This document shows positions 27,161 to 37,372 of a stretch of DNA of 64,000 bases, piece by piece. The position numbers were made by a program, and so were the translations under genes. This DNA is from Lachancea mirantina (taxonomy: Eukaryota; Ascomycota; Saccharomycetes; Saccharomycetales; Saccharomycetaceae): NCBI GenBank assembly GCA_900074745.1, contig LT598466.1:868001-932000 (forward strand), read 5' to 3'. Each line of letters starts with the position of its first letter. Position 1 is the stretch's first letter. The notes beneath the pieces are model-generated. The model did not search any database and was not told where the DNA came from. It saw only the letters and a list, made by a program, of their open reading frames with translations.

Positions 27161-29269
27161 CTACCACTTCGTTTGACCACTGCGCGTTGTATGGCCCCTA
27201 GCAGTAGAAATATGCGAAATCATGGAGATGTCGCTGTCGTCAAAATTCAACAAGCGGGAGTTGCGAGAGTTCCGTAGATGACGAGTAGTTGAACCAGACG
27301 GTATCTTGTAATGGTAATTGTTGGATCCAGAAGAGCTTGACGGAGGTGCGGTTCTGCCCTGTGCATTGGAATCGGGCCTGATTCGTGGTCTTTGCTGTTC
27401 ATCAGCGCGTTTTTGTTCTTCTTCGTTCGCATGCGTTAAATCTAGTGTCTCTAAATGGCGCGAAATGTCGTCGATTGTAATGTCTTCGACGGTGCGGTTA
27501 AATGTCTGGTTGAGTTCTTCGTCATACACGTAATCTTCATCGTCTTCCTCATCTTCCTCACTGTGCAATTCCTGTTCGACGAAAGGAACTGTCGATGCGG
27601 GCCCTTGTTCGCCGGAAACGGCCGCTTTTTGGTCAAAGCGTCTAGAGTTGACAGGAGTTGGTGTCGTGGTTCGAGGTATAGCCGACGAGTCGCGCACGGG
27701 GACAACAGGATTGACCGTCGTCTTCTTGGACCGCGTTACTCTTCTAGCAGCGGTTTGTTCGGCAGCAGTCTCTGCAACTTCGTGCTCGAAGAGGAGCTCT
27801 TCAAAATCTGGGATCATAGCACGTCCAAGTTTGATCACTTCTTCGGCCCAAATTCGTATAACGTCCCGGGCACGTTTGGTCTTGTAAGGTTTCCAGTTTG
27901 CTTTGCAACCTCTGACGATCTCTTTGACCACTTGGGCAGACCCCCACTCCTTTATCCAATTTTGATTTTGAAGCCCGATGAGGTGTGAGAATACCCCGGA
28001 CGCTATAGCACCATCCGAGTAGCCACCCTCCATGATCGACAAAACTTTCCCATGAGAATGCATTTGAGCCAGCTTCAAAGCATCCTTTGTGAACATGTTA
28101 TAAAAAAAGGTCGGTACATTGACGCCGTGTCTCTGCATCGACGCTTGCTCGTATTCTGAAGCGTCGAACCCTGCACTTATGACTGTTAAACCCTTGAATT
28201 TTTTACCCTCAGCCTTCATGGCAAGCTTAGCTGTACGGAAGAACTCATCAGCCTTGGCGAAAATGGTCCTATACTTGGTTTGGTAAAGTTTGACAAACTC
28301 TTCCTCGGTTTCGTATTTCTGTAAATGAACATTCCAGATATTTACATCGTGAGCATCCATGACGCATGTCGAGGCATTTCGAATATTATCTTTTGTTGCG
28401 TAACCCAACTCTGTAGGGAACGAATTGATATCGTGCATTGAAAAATATCCAACTTTCGGGTATTCGGCGAATTTTTTTCCAAATTCATCATATTCTGAGT
28501 CTTCTGTCTGATCTTCGTCAGGCTTGAAACCGGCTCTTTTCCAGCAGATATCCTGGGTACCATCTCCGTGATGCAGATCAAAATCTAGAACAACCGCATG
28601 TGTGACATCGTAAGTTTCGCTTGCATACTCAATAGCAATATGTGCATTGTTTAAAAGGCAGAATCCAGACGGCGTCGCAGTATGGGAGTGATGACCTGGC
28701 GGTCTCAATGCAACAAAGGCTCTATTACTCGTTTGCTCGGGGGAAGGTCCGCGAAAAATTGAGTCCAGGCCAAGCTCAAGCGCGCTGATAGACCCCTCTA
28801 ACGCCTCAATGGTTTCGCGCGATAAATAGATGTCCCCTGCATTCCAGGATTCTGGCACTTCGAGTTTTTTAGCGGCTAGCACTTCGTCCGAATCCTTGCA
28901 CAATTGCAAAAGTTCCCGAGGCCAGTCGCGACCATGCACTTTTAGCACATGACTGGCCCGAAGTGAAGTTTTCTTGGAATGTGACGTCTTGAGACTGAAA
29001 AGCGCAGGGTACATCGTTATCGCGGCCGCTATTCCCATGGAACACGCCAATAGTCTTTCGGGTCTTTCGACGATAGTCTTCTTATATGCCTTTGAGACCC
29101 AAAACCGAGGGAATTGATGTCGTAACGACAATGGTGACAGTACTACAACTGCTTTGGCGGACTCTGGAATGTGTGAAGACGACTGGGTAGCCGAAATCAC
29201 ATTAGGGTTGTTTTCCACAAAGCTTTGGAATTGCTTCTCAAATTTGTGAAGCGGATCCACGTCATGCAT
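27161..29269 (-). CDS. HOS3: HOS3, trichostatin-insensitive class II histone deacetylase
   Basis: Deacetylates histones; in S. cerevisiae it locates to the bud neck and also acts on nuclear pore proteins in daughter cells. The 702 residues (yeast 697) contain the HDAC domain at about 50-480, with family blocks RPPGHHSHTATPSGFC, LDFDLHHGDGTQDIC and ISAGFDASEYEQ, and the conserved GRDWPRELLQLC. The tail has an acidic segment (EEDEEDDEDYVYDEELNQTFN) and ends HTTRSGQTKW, both also seen in yeast Hos3. Order and strand match YPL116W. Two small genes separate it from LIP5. Confidence 0.96.
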   Translation of the reverse strand: MHDVDPLHKFEKQFQSFVENNPNVISATQSSSHIPESAKAVVVLSPLSLRHQFPRFWVSKAYKKTIVERPERLLACSMGIAAAITMYPALFSLKTSHSKKTSLRASHVLKVHGRDWPRELLQLCKDSDEVLAAKKLEVPESWNAGDIYLSRETIEALEGSISALELGLDSIFRGPSPEQTSNRAFVALRPPGHHSHTATPSGFCLLNNAHIAIEYASETYDVTHAVVLDFDLHHGDGTQDICWKRAGFKPDEDQTEDSEYDEFGKKFAEYPKVGYFSMHDINSFPTELGYATKDNIRNASTCVMDAHDVNIWNVHLQKYETEEEFVKLYQTKYRTIFAKADEFFRTAKLAMKAEGKKFKGLTVISAGFDASEYEQASMQRHGVNVPTFFYNMFTKDALKLAQMHSHGKVLSIMEGGYSDGAIASGVFSHLIGLQNQNWIKEWGSAQVVKEIVRGCKANWKPYKTKRARDVIRIWAEEVIKLGRAMIPDFEELLFEHEVAETAAEQTAARRVTRSKKTTVNPVVPVRDSSAIPRTTTPTPVNSRRFDQKAAVSGEQGPASTVPFVEQELHSEEDEEDDEDYVYDEELNQTFNRTVEDITIDDISRHLETLDLTHANEEEQKRADEQQRPRIRPDSNAQGRTAPPSSSSGSNNYHYKIPSGSTTRHLRNSRNSRLLNFDDSDISMISHISTARGHTTRSGQTKW

Positions 29270-29549
29270 TGTAACTTGTGTAACTTGTAAAACAGTTGTC
29301 TAGAAATCCGATGGTTACAACACAATTGTCTTCAGCTCAAATTATCCGGCAAGCAAGGTCTCGGCAAAGATTTGGAAAATCCTCTAAGTCCTTGCCAAAA
29401 GGGCCATTTTTCACGTTTTCTCTAGAGAGAAATCTTAGATCAGGGAAAAAACGTCACGTGATGTTTTGATTTTTGAAGTTTTGCTCGCGTTTGTTGACAT
29501 TTGGATTAGTTATGATATCTAGAGGTGAAGGGGAAGATATAAAATCGCT

Positions 29550-29891
29550 TTAAATGATGTAGTAGGGGATGACACTTCCGCGACTAAATGTTGTGTTTAA
29601 AGAGTTCATGTTGTAGTTGTTAGAATTTTTTACCATGTGTTTGAGTGTCATATCTTGCAATTTTGACACCGACCTCGGATAGGGCCTGGATGTCAAATGC
29701 TGTCGTTCAAATCTCTTTACACCATCGGTCATGCTGTCAGCGACAGTTTTACGGTTCGAAGACCTCTCTTGCTTTGGTGTGGGTGACAACTGAGCGTGGT
29801 GAAAAGGCGATACGCGTCTTTCGTGGATATGCGTCTCGGACAGCACACACTTTACAACGCCTGTCACAGACGCGGTCGTCTCAGATTTCAT
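29550..29891 (-). CDS. Possible small gene, 113 residues, unrecognised
   Basis: An ATG-initiated frame upstream of HOS3 on the same strand. The protein is hydrophilic and basic, with S/T-P sites (VSPFHH, LSPTPKQE, the last resembling a Cdk site) and no membrane span or cysteine motif. No family is recognised and an ORF of similar length overlaps on the other strand, so it may be chance. Codon use is unremarkable. Confidence 0.3.
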   Translation of the reverse strand: MKSETTASVTGVVKCVLSETHIHERRVSPFHHAQLSPTPKQERSSNRKTVADSMTDGVKRFERQHLTSRPYPRSVSKLQDMTLKHMVKNSNNYNMNSLNTTFSRGSVIPYYII

Positions 29892-30013
29892 ATGCTCGCG
29901 TCTGCTCCATGCCTTACAAGTGCAATCCAGCCACTCCGGTAATCAATCTGTACATTTCAAATCTTACGCCACCCATCGGGATAACCGCCGAGCTCTTGTA
30001 ACAAATCAGGTCT

Positions 30014-30245
30014 TGTTCGTTTCGAACAACCAAGCAATCCTCTAAGAAAAGTCCACCCCCTCCATTTTGAACTGCCGTCTGTCATTATCGTTTTTTCAGC
30101 TAGAGGTTATTCTGTTTTCGAGAGTTGTAGAAGTGAGAAGTCCGATTTTCCAGTCATATATAAGAGCCATCCATAGAAAGGACTTTCAAATAGAGAAGAT
30201 ATCCAGATATATCCATATACATAAGAGACTAGCCACTGCCCAACA
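30014..30245 (+). repeat. Possible solo LTR of a short family (about 232 bp), fossil
   Basis: The segment begins TGTT and ends AACA, the usual TG...CA ends of yeast LTRs. It is flanked by GGTCT and GGTAT, a near-perfect 5-bp target duplication, and contains a TATATAAG about two thirds along. No internal coding sequence accompanies it. A second copy would be needed to confirm it. Confidence 0.4.
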
Positions 30246-30443
30246 GGTATTAAACAAGATTCCCCATAGCCATTCGTGAGTAGCTCGAGTAACTCGCACG
30301 AAACAAGATACGTACCACATTTAAGAACTTCTGCAAGTGTTCAAGTATACAATACAGATAATGCAAGACATATATACACTATACAAGGAAACAAGTATAA
30401 AAGAATACAAGTTAGACTGATAACAAATTGACGCTATGGGAGG

Positions 30444-30860
30444 TGTTTGGAAGGAGCTTAGCGTTAGTGATGAGTGTCAAGTTCGACCGTGGGGACTATC
30501 ACGGGACCTTGATGACAGAAATACCGCGAAGCAGGTTTTAACAAACCAGGTAGCTTAGAGGCTCAATGATTGCAGTGTAGACCATGATATCGCCATAGCA
30601 CCTCAACTGGACGATGGGTAATATGGTGAATGGCGCTAGGTGAACTATTCTCGCGGTTTTCCATTCCAGCATCATTGATCGATGAAAGTGACGTTGTCAA
30701 AACTATGTAAGATACGATATGATCAGTATTGGAAGAGCGATGTTGTCAAGTTAACCATGTACAGAGATATAAACACTCAATGCCTCATTCATTTGAATAC
30801 CATGAACGGCTATGAACGCATTAAGTGGCCATCTTGACAAGTTATCGACTACCGATGCTG
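30444..30860 (+). repeat. Old solo LTR (copy A of a family about 419 bp long)
   Basis: Begins TGTTTGGAAGGAG and shares with the copies at 34810 and 42414 the promoter-like word GATATAAACACTCA (30766-30779; GATATAAGTACTCA in the others) and a related end (TATCGACTACCGA). The 3' edge is set by analogy with the 419-bp copies. Only an LTR is seen, no internal region, so it is an old solo element of a Ty-type retrotransposon. Confidence 0.6.
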
Positions 30861-31619
30861 GAATACTAAACAAATACAATACAGATTGTACAATATAAGT
30901 ATACAAGAAGGCACGATAACTTCGGATCACATTGTGTTTTATTTGTTGCCGCTGGTGTTCTTTAGACTAGGCACAGTAACATATCGTACTAAAGATCCCT
31001 TTGATGAGTTTTGGGTCGTCTTTAGTCTCCCAGTTGCTTACAGGTTACAGTGAATGGTTTGGAACCTGCCAAAGACTTAAAATGGACAAAATCGATTGAA
31101 ACAAGGCTCCCAGGTGCAGATAAATGGTGCTCATTGCTGCCAGCAAGCTACGATTTTCAAAATATTCAGGTTGGCTCCTGGGCCCTGTCGCGCAACCTGA
31201 AATAACAGAACGCAGAGTTGCGATACTCGTCAAAATTCATTGTCAGATCAATTCTGTCATTTACACGTACAATCGATGTCTCGCTTGAAATGGATCCATA
31301 TTAGATGTTTTCTGGGTCCATTGCGGCTTCAAGTGCATCGGTTTACAAGTTTTGCTACATTTATGCTGTGTTGGCGGTGGAAATGAATATGAATAGCTCA
31401 AAGCGCCTGATTGCTTCCCTTTTGACTGTCAGTAGGAACTTCGATATTTATCTTCGTGCTTCAAAGTTATCTTTCTTTCATAGCCTATGGTGATAAAGAC
31501 GAGCTCTTTTTTTCTATACATGAAGGGACTCTTCCTGAAATTTCCGTGGTGCCTTTTAGCAGGTCAACAGGCGAACCACGATTGACCGTAAACCTCTTTT
31601 TGCTTCCAAGCCTGACACT

Positions 31620-32945
31620 ATGTTTCCTGGAGCGGGTCATCATTCTTATTCGCACCAGGAGCAGCAAAATTCAAGGCCATCTGGCCCTCCTCCCAATCAG
31701 AACTATGACCGTCCTCAGGGTCCTCCGGGGAACTACAACCGTCCCCAGGGTCCTCCCCCGGGCTCTCAACAGGGTCCTCCCCAGAATTACAGTCGTCCAC
31801 CTCAGGCTCCACCCAACTTCCAAGGTTTCAATGACTATTCCAGACCTGCAATACCACCCCCAGGTCAGGACGGACAGGATGGACGCGATCGTAACGACAT
31901 AGGACAGAACCATGCCTTTGCCCAGGACATCAATGGCCCTAATTCTTACCAGCAGCCAAATCAAATGGCTCCACCTCCTCAGAACAATCAATTCATTGAT
32001 GGGAACAATCAGCAACTGCCTTACCAGTACTCCCAATGTACCGGTAGACGGAAAGCTCTGCTAATTGGAATTAACTACATAGGGTCTCAAAACGCATTAA
32101 GAGGCTGCATCAATGATGCCAGGAACATGTTCAATTTCTTGACAACTAGATACGGGTACCGCGCGGAAGATATCGTCATTTTGACAGATGATCAACAACA
32201 AATGATGTCTGTTCCTCTTCGTGCTAACATCATTAGAGCCATGCAATGGCTAGTAAGAGACGCACAACCAAACGATGCCCTGTTTTTACACTATTCGGGT
32301 CATGGTGGGCAAACTAAGGATTTGGATGGCGATGAAGAAGACGGAATGGACGATGTCATTTATCCAGTTGATTTCGAAGCCCAGGGCCATATTGTCGACG
32401 ATGAAATGCACGACATCATGGTCAAACCTTTACCACCAGGAGTTCGTTTGACGGCGCTCTTCGATTCTTGTCATTCTGGAACCGTTCTTGATTTACCATA
32501 CACTTACTCTACCAAGGGTGTTGTTAAAGAACCAAATATTTGGAAAAATGTCGGTCAAGACGGTTTGCAAGCCGCAATGGCATATGCAACTGGTAACGGT
32601 GGTGCTTTATTCAAATCTTTGGGTTCACTTGTGTCTACGGTTTCCAACCGCGTTGGAGCTGGTGAAATCGATCGCGAGAGAATTAGACAGATCAAGTTTT
32701 CTCCGGCTGACATTATCATGTTTAGCGGTTCCAAAGATAGTCAAACTTCTGCTGACGCGTTTGAAAATGGACAAGCCACTGGTGCCATGTCGTATGCTTT
32801 CGTTAAAGTTTTATCAACACAACCACAACAGAGCTTTTTGAGTATGCTACAAAACATGAGATACGAGATGAGTGGTAAATATACCCAGAAACCTCAACTT
32901 TCGAGTTCCCATCCTATCAACGTCAATTTGCAATTCCTTCTTTAG
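31620..32945 (+). CDS. MCA1: Metacaspase
   Basis: Calcium-dependent cysteine protease cleaving after Arg/Lys; in yeast it acts in protein quality control and in cell death. The 441 residues (yeast 432) have an N-terminal proline/glutamine/asparagine-rich segment (about 1-125, repeats of the [14 protein letters not shown] kind), then the caspase fold. Catalytic His is in [10 protein letters not shown] and catalytic Cys in [10 protein letters not shown]. The block [12 protein letters not shown] and the C-terminal [16 protein letters not shown] are as in yeast. The start MFPG corresponds to MYPG of S. cerevisiae. It matches YOR197W in strand and neighbour (BFR1). Confidence 0.97.
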   Translation: MFPGAGHHSYSHQEQQNSRPSGPPPNQNYDRPQGPPGNYNRPQGPPPGSQQGPPQNYSRPPQAPPNFQGFNDYSRPAIPPPGQDGQDGRDRNDIGQNHAFAQDINGPNSYQQPNQMAPPPQNNQFIDGNNQQLPYQYSQCTGRRKALLIGINYIGSQNALRGCINDARNMFNFLTTRYGYRAEDIVILTDDQQQMMSVPLRANIIRAMQWLVRDAQPNDALFLHYSGHGGQTKDLDGDEEDGMDDVIYPVDFEAQGHIVDDEMHDIMVKPLPPGVRLTALFDSCHSGTVLDLPYTYSTKGVVKEPNIWKNVGQDGLQAAMAYATGNGGALFKSLGSLVSTVSNRVGAGEIDRERIRQIKFSPADIIMFSGSKDSQTSADAFENGQATGAMSYAFVKVLSTQPQQSFLSMLQNMRYEMSGKYTQKPQLSSSHPINVNLQFLL

Positions 32946-33015
32946 AGTCGAAAGTTCTTTAACTATGCTGTTTTAGAGTATAAACATAAGAGGCAAGGAC
33001 GCATATATACAATGT

Positions 33016-34383
33016 TTAGTCATCTTCTTTCTTCTCAGCGGCTCTTTTTTCTTCGAGTTCCTTCTTCACTTGTTCCTCCTTTTTCTCAAAGCTCAACTCC
33101 AAGTCTTTTATTTGTTTTTCAGCAGCGGAAATGTTCTTTTCGGTTTGCTCGTCTTGCTTGGAGGAGAGTTCTTCATGCTTAGCTTTCAATTGCTCCACCG
33201 TTTTTGGAACTTCTTCTTTGCTCAAAGGAACCGCCACGTCCAGCTCAGCTAGCAAGGCGATCATAGTTGGCTCCAAGGAAAATTTAGTGGAGTTGGAAGA
33301 TTGCTTCTTCTTGTTCTTCTTAGATTTCGAACCGCCCGCGAAGAATTCTTCTTTTTCCTTCACGATAGGCACCAAATCGTCGGCCTCAACTTTCTTGATT
33401 TCGGCCTTTGGCTCCGAAGTTGAAGCAAGCGCTTCCAACGTTTGTTTCTTAGGCTTGACGTAGGTTGGATCTAGAACCACCAAGACGTTTTCGATGGCGC
33501 CGATCTCGTAAGTGAACGCTGGTTGACGGGCATGCAACAATTTCTCTTGCAATTTGCCCAAAGCGGTGTCTTTCTCTTCCAAGAGTTTAGACAATTTCTG
33601 GTCTTCTTCACGCTTCAAGCGTTCTTTTTCCAATTTCCCCTTGAAAGCTTGGAATTCGTTGTCAAAGTCGGATCTAATCTGGTTGATTTGAGAGTAGATC
33701 TCGTCACGCTTTTTGTACAAAGCGGAACGCTTGGCAAACAAAGTCTGACGCTTGTCGTAGACGACTTGGTTCTTGGATTGCACGTCGTTCAACTTCTTTT
33801 GAGTCGCTTCGAACTTGGCAGAAACCTCTCTTGGGTTCATTTCGTTCAATTCTTGCTTCAAAGACGCAATCGAGGCACGGTCTTGGTCAATCGATTTCTT
33901 GATTGGGTCAACGGCTTGGAAGTCCTTGATGAGCTTGTTGAGAGATTGCATTTCCTTGACGTGCAGTTTTTCTTGCACTAACGATAGCTGGCCGGAGGAC
34001 ACATCGGCGTCAATTTCCGCGATACGGGATTTGATCTCATCGACGGATTGGTACCGGGACTTGGTCCCAATTTTCGCAGAGATTTGCCCGTCCTTGCGTT
34101 TGATATCGCTATCCAAGGACCTAATCTTATCGTGAACGGTTTGTCTGCGGGACTTGAGGTCGCTCTGCACCTTAATGATATCGCGGAGGTCCTGGTGCAA
34201 CTTGGAACGCTCGTCCTGTGCACCGGATCCCAATTGGTGTTGATCGATCTGCTTTCTAATTGCCTGCACCTCGGTGTCGACTTTCTTCAATTGCGCGTTC
34301 AAAACTTCGAGTTTTTTGTCTCTGACACCAACATCAGGACGTTTCAAGTTGCTGCGCTTCTTAGCATCCAAGTTTGACGACAT
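33016..34383 (-). CDS. BFR1: BFR1, polysome and mRNP-associated coiled-coil protein
   Basis: Binds mRNAs and polysomes at the ER with Scp160 and affects ploidy and brefeldin A resistance. The 455 residues (yeast 470) are almost wholly helical: long charged coiled coils at about 20-290, the conserved block PAFTYEIGAIENVLVVLDPTYVKPKKQ near residue 295 (in two parts), a lysine-rich patch (SKSKKNKKKQ), then a second coiled coil to the end. The frame is open one codon further (GTG), but the ATG at 34381-34383 gives MSSNLDAKK. Next to MCA1 as YOR197W-YOR198C. Confidence 0.96.
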   Translation of the reverse strand: MSSNLDAKKRSNLKRPDVGVRDKKLEVLNAQLKKVDTEVQAIRKQIDQHQLGSGAQDERSKLHQDLRDIIKVQSDLKSRRQTVHDKIRSLDSDIKRKDGQISAKIGTKSRYQSVDEIKSRIAEIDADVSSGQLSLVQEKLHVKEMQSLNKLIKDFQAVDPIKKSIDQDRASIASLKQELNEMNPREVSAKFEATQKKLNDVQSKNQVVYDKRQTLFAKRSALYKKRDEIYSQINQIRSDFDNEFQAFKGKLEKERLKREEDQKLSKLLEEKDTALGKLQEKLLHARQPAFTYEIGAIENVLVVLDPTYVKPKKQTLEALASTSEPKAEIKKVEADDLVPIVKEKEEFFAGGSKSKKNKKKQSSNSTKFSLEPTMIALLAELDVAVPLSKEEVPKTVEQLKAKHEELSSKQDEQTEKNISAAEKQIKDLELSFEKKEEQVKKELEEKRAAEKKEDD

Positions 34384-34534
34384 CACGCGGGTTTTAAAAT
34401 GAGTTATGGGGTTGCACTATTCTTGATCTGGTTCGAGCCTTCCTTCACTTTTGTCATTTCTTGAGAGGCTGACGTGGAACCATACAAATTTTTTCGCGGG
34501 TTGTTCATAAACCGGGTAATGTGAGTACACGTCA

Positions 34535-34809
34535 AGACTACCAGAAACTGTCACAGCAGGGAGATCGTAGCATACAGAAATAAGCACGGTGAGTTATTCA
34601 TGCGTATGGCGAGTACTTATATGTCTCTATGTTAATTAGATGGTCCACTTAAAAATATATTTTGTCGCCCACTTACACATTTCTGGCATATTGTCAAGCA
34701 TTCATGGATTACAAATTGTGTCTGTCACTGCCATCATATTATTCAGGATTGGCAACGTCGCCGGTCGATAGTCTTCAAAATTTGTCACTGATTCATTCAG
34801 AGATCTTAG
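34535..34809 (-). repeat. Old LTR fragment (same family), abutting the next copy
   Basis: On the minus strand the family's word ATATAAGTACTCG appears (plus-strand GAGTACTTATATGTCTC, 34611-34627). By analogy with the complete copies the 3' end should be near 34535. The fragment runs up to the start of the copy at 34810, so that copy may have inserted into it. Borders are approximate. Confidence 0.4.
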
Positions 34810-35228
34810 TGTTGGAAGGGAGGAGCTGGCGAGAAGGTGATATCGTTAAATTGCATCATCACGTGATATATATGACAGAATAAAATTAGAAGAATGAACG
34901 GACGGTTTATGTTCAAGATGAAGTCATAGGAACCGAATGATTCTAGTGGTTGTCATGATGTCGTCACACCTCTTCATCACTGTAAGAGTGATCTAATATA
35001 CGTCGTAATTCTGACTCACCGTCAATATCAGAGAAAGTAACGGATTCCGGAATTGGAACAATGTTACAGAAATTGTATAAAAGGAGCTGATATGACTAGG
35101 ATCGTAGTGGTCATGGTCACAAGATAGCCATGGGAAGATATAAGTACTCAACACCTTATCAACTTTATAATATAGATCAACTTTGAACGAATTAAATGAG
35201 CAGTTTAGAAATCTATCAACTACCGACA
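34810..35228 (+). repeat. Old solo LTR (copy B), 419 bp
   Basis: Starts TGTTGGAAGGGAGG and ends ...CTACCGACA. It carries AGAAGGTGATATCG and TCACGTGAT near the start and GATATAAGTACTCA at 35137-35150. The length equals that of the copy at 41996-42414, which supports the borders. No internal coding region is attached. Confidence 0.65.
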
Positions 35229-35597
35229 ACGATAAATCTCCATGCTTAGTAGTTAGATATATCTGGTATTGGATATTAGTTTCTCTAATTCCATCTGGTA
35301 AGATGTCTCACCGACCGGCCATATTGTCTCCTCTATGCATTTCTTGTGATACGATTTTCATCGATCACTAATCATTCTTAATTGAAACATTATATAAATT
35401 TTTTACCTCACGCTTTCCATCATACCCTCAGTGACCAAATTTAAATGATCTCGTACTTACATATCCACCACCGCGGTCAAATCGCTTCCATGATTTCCCT
35501 GGTTTATTCGATGCTTTGGCAGACTATTCCACCTTCACGATCACGTGATACTAACGTAATATTAGACAGTGTCACATATCACCTTCTCCTTCCAACG
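35229..35597 (-). repeat. Old LTR piece in opposite orientation (copy C)
   Basis: Reading leftward from 35597 the sequence begins CGTTGGAAGGAGAAGGTGATATG and soon reaches TATCACGTGATCG, the same series of words as at the start of copies B and D. The inner border is not defined; it cannot reach full length before meeting copy B. Confidence 0.45.
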
Positions 35598-36463
35598 GTT
35601 TCTATATCTGTCCGCAACTATCTAGCCAACACATCATTTCGTTCATGTTTCAGTAACAACATGTCCATTGAACACGACTTTCGGCTTTAAGTTGATTCTG
35701 TTCTACGACTACTTGACACCGACTAAAATCCGTTATATGAACTCTTATAATTTCAGACCGGTCCTCCTCGCGTACAGACCACGTTCCTTAATGTTGCTTA
35801 GCACCACGACTATCCCCATCTGTGATGCCATCGGATTCTGTCATCGAGGTCACGTGAGTAAAACGTTTACTTAACGGCCAGATGGTAAGAGCCCGTTCTG
35901 AGACAAAAGGAACTCAAGAGCCTGGAAAGACAGTGAAAGGGATTTTGGAAAAGAATAGTGATGAAAGTTCACGTCATAGTGTTGCAGCAGGGGCGTTTTG
36001 TGCAGTATGGAGACAACAGCTACGACGTTAAAGTCAAAAATCTTAATATTATTCGTAAATCAGCAAAAAAATCGCGGACCCATCCAATTTTCCTATGAAC
36101 CTCTTTGCCTTGATATGCTTTAGTTTTTCTTTATCCTGCCAGCTGCGATGTTTTTCACCGTCCACGTAATCTAAGGCTACAGAGAAGGAAACCAAAGCAC
36201 ACCGTTACAGAGAGCTCTACAAATTACGAGCTCTACGAATTACGAGCTTAGCTAGCGAACACAAGAATTATCATAAGAGGCTGAAACACAAAACAGTTTG
36301 GGCTTTTTACGCCGCGAGTGCTTCAAATATTCAGACTCGAGCTGGTAGGAACGAGAATCACTCTACACGGATTTTCAAAATTTAACGGTTTCGCTAAAGA
36401 GCGAGCTTCATCAATTTAGCTTACCAACAGGCAAGCGTGTATACCCCCACCCATCAGACCAAG

Positions 36464-37294
36464 ATGTCTTCGTACGCGCAATTAGTAGAGAGCCAAAGTG
36501 CAAAACAAGTGCTCGATCTTTTTCCCGATATCATTCCGCTCAGTAAGCGGCCCAACACGCATTCCAGCGAATCTTCTTCCAGCACACAGGGCGATGTCGT
36601 TTTTGAAGGTCACGATGAAGAGCAAATCAAGCTCATGTGCGAAAACTGCATTGTTTTGGACTGGGACGACAGCGCCATTGGAGCTGGTACCAAGAAATTG
36701 TGTCATTTGATGACCAACATAGAAAAGGGACTACTACACCGGGCATTCTCGGTTTTCCTTTTCAACGACAAGAACGAGCTGCTCTTGCAACAGCGTGCCA
36801 GCGAAAAAATCACGTTCCCGGACCTTTGGACTAACACTTGCTGTTCCCACCCGCTGTGCGTCGACGACGAACTCGGGGTCGACGGCTCGCTTGCTGGTAA
36901 AGTCGCTGGTGTCAAGACGGCTGCGTCCCGTAAACTGGAACAGGAACTTGGGATACCCGTCTCGGAGACCCAGACAAAGGGCGAATACCATTTTCTGAAT
37001 CGTATCCACTACATGGCGCCCAGCAACGGACCATGGGGCGAACACGAAATCGACTATATTCTGTTCTTCAAGCTGGCTGCCGGTGAACAACTAACCGTGA
37101 ATCCCAACGTCAATGAAGTCCGCGACTACACTTGGGTCACGGCGGACAAACTAAGAGAAATGCTACACAATCCGCACCTCAAATTCACTCCTTGGTTCAA
37201 ACTCATCTGCGAGAGTTCCTTGTTCGGATGGTGGGAACAACTCCAAGATTTGTCTGCAGTTGAAAACGACCAGACGATCCACAGACTACTTTGA
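36464..37294 (+). CDS. IDI1: Isopentenyl-diphosphate delta-isomerase
   Basis: Interconverts isopentenyl and dimethylallyl diphosphate in the sterol/isoprenoid pathway. The 276 residues (yeast 288) contain the Nudix-type IPP isomerase core. The catalytic Cys lies in [12 protein letters not shown], the catalytic Glu in [11 protein letters not shown], and the N-terminal block [19 protein letters not shown] is almost as in yeast. The frame is open upstream to 36437 with a GTG only; the ATG at 36464 gives [11 protein letters not shown], matching yeast SSYAKLVQNQ. Order and strand match YPL117C. Confidence 0.97.
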   Translation: MSSYAQLVESQSAKQVLDLFPDIIPLSKRPNTHSSESSSSTQGDVVFEGHDEEQIKLMCENCIVLDWDDSAIGAGTKKLCHLMTNIEKGLLHRAFSVFLFNDKNELLLQQRASEKITFPDLWTNTCCSHPLCVDDELGVDGSLAGKVAGVKTAASRKLEQELGIPVSETQTKGEYHFLNRIHYMAPSNGPWGEHEIDYILFFKLAAGEQLTVNPNVNEVRDYTWVTADKLREMLHNPHLKFTPWFKLICESSLFGWWEQLQDLSAVENDQTIHRLL

Positions 37295-37372
37295 AGAGTT
37301 GAAAAGAACTCTTCATAAAATAAGATAAACCTAAAAGCAACTAATTACATGTACTCTCTGTATAATTGATTT

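Larger units (their letters stand above)
29270..31619. other. Gene-poor interval HOS3-MCA1
   Basis: About 2.3 kb. It contains a possible small gene (29550-29891), a possible short LTR (30014-30245) and LTR copy A (30444-30860). Similar AT-rich words (AATACAGAT, AAGTATACAA) occur on both sides of copy A. The HOS3 promoter has a TCACGTGA word at 29455. No centromere or RNA gene is recognised. Confidence 0.45.
34384..36463. other. Gene-poor interval BFR1-IDI1 with LTR cluster
   Basis: About 2.1 kb. The part from 34535 to 35597 is a cluster of old LTR pieces in both orientations. From 35600 to 36463 there is no recognised gene; it should hold the IDI1 promoter, including ATTACGAGCTC words repeated at 36216-36250. 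Confidence 0.45.

Noticed and set aside
29645-30001. 118-codon plus-strand ORF upstream of HOS3
   Set aside because: Overlaps the slightly more plausible minus-strand frame, shows no recognised features and has no promoter signal.
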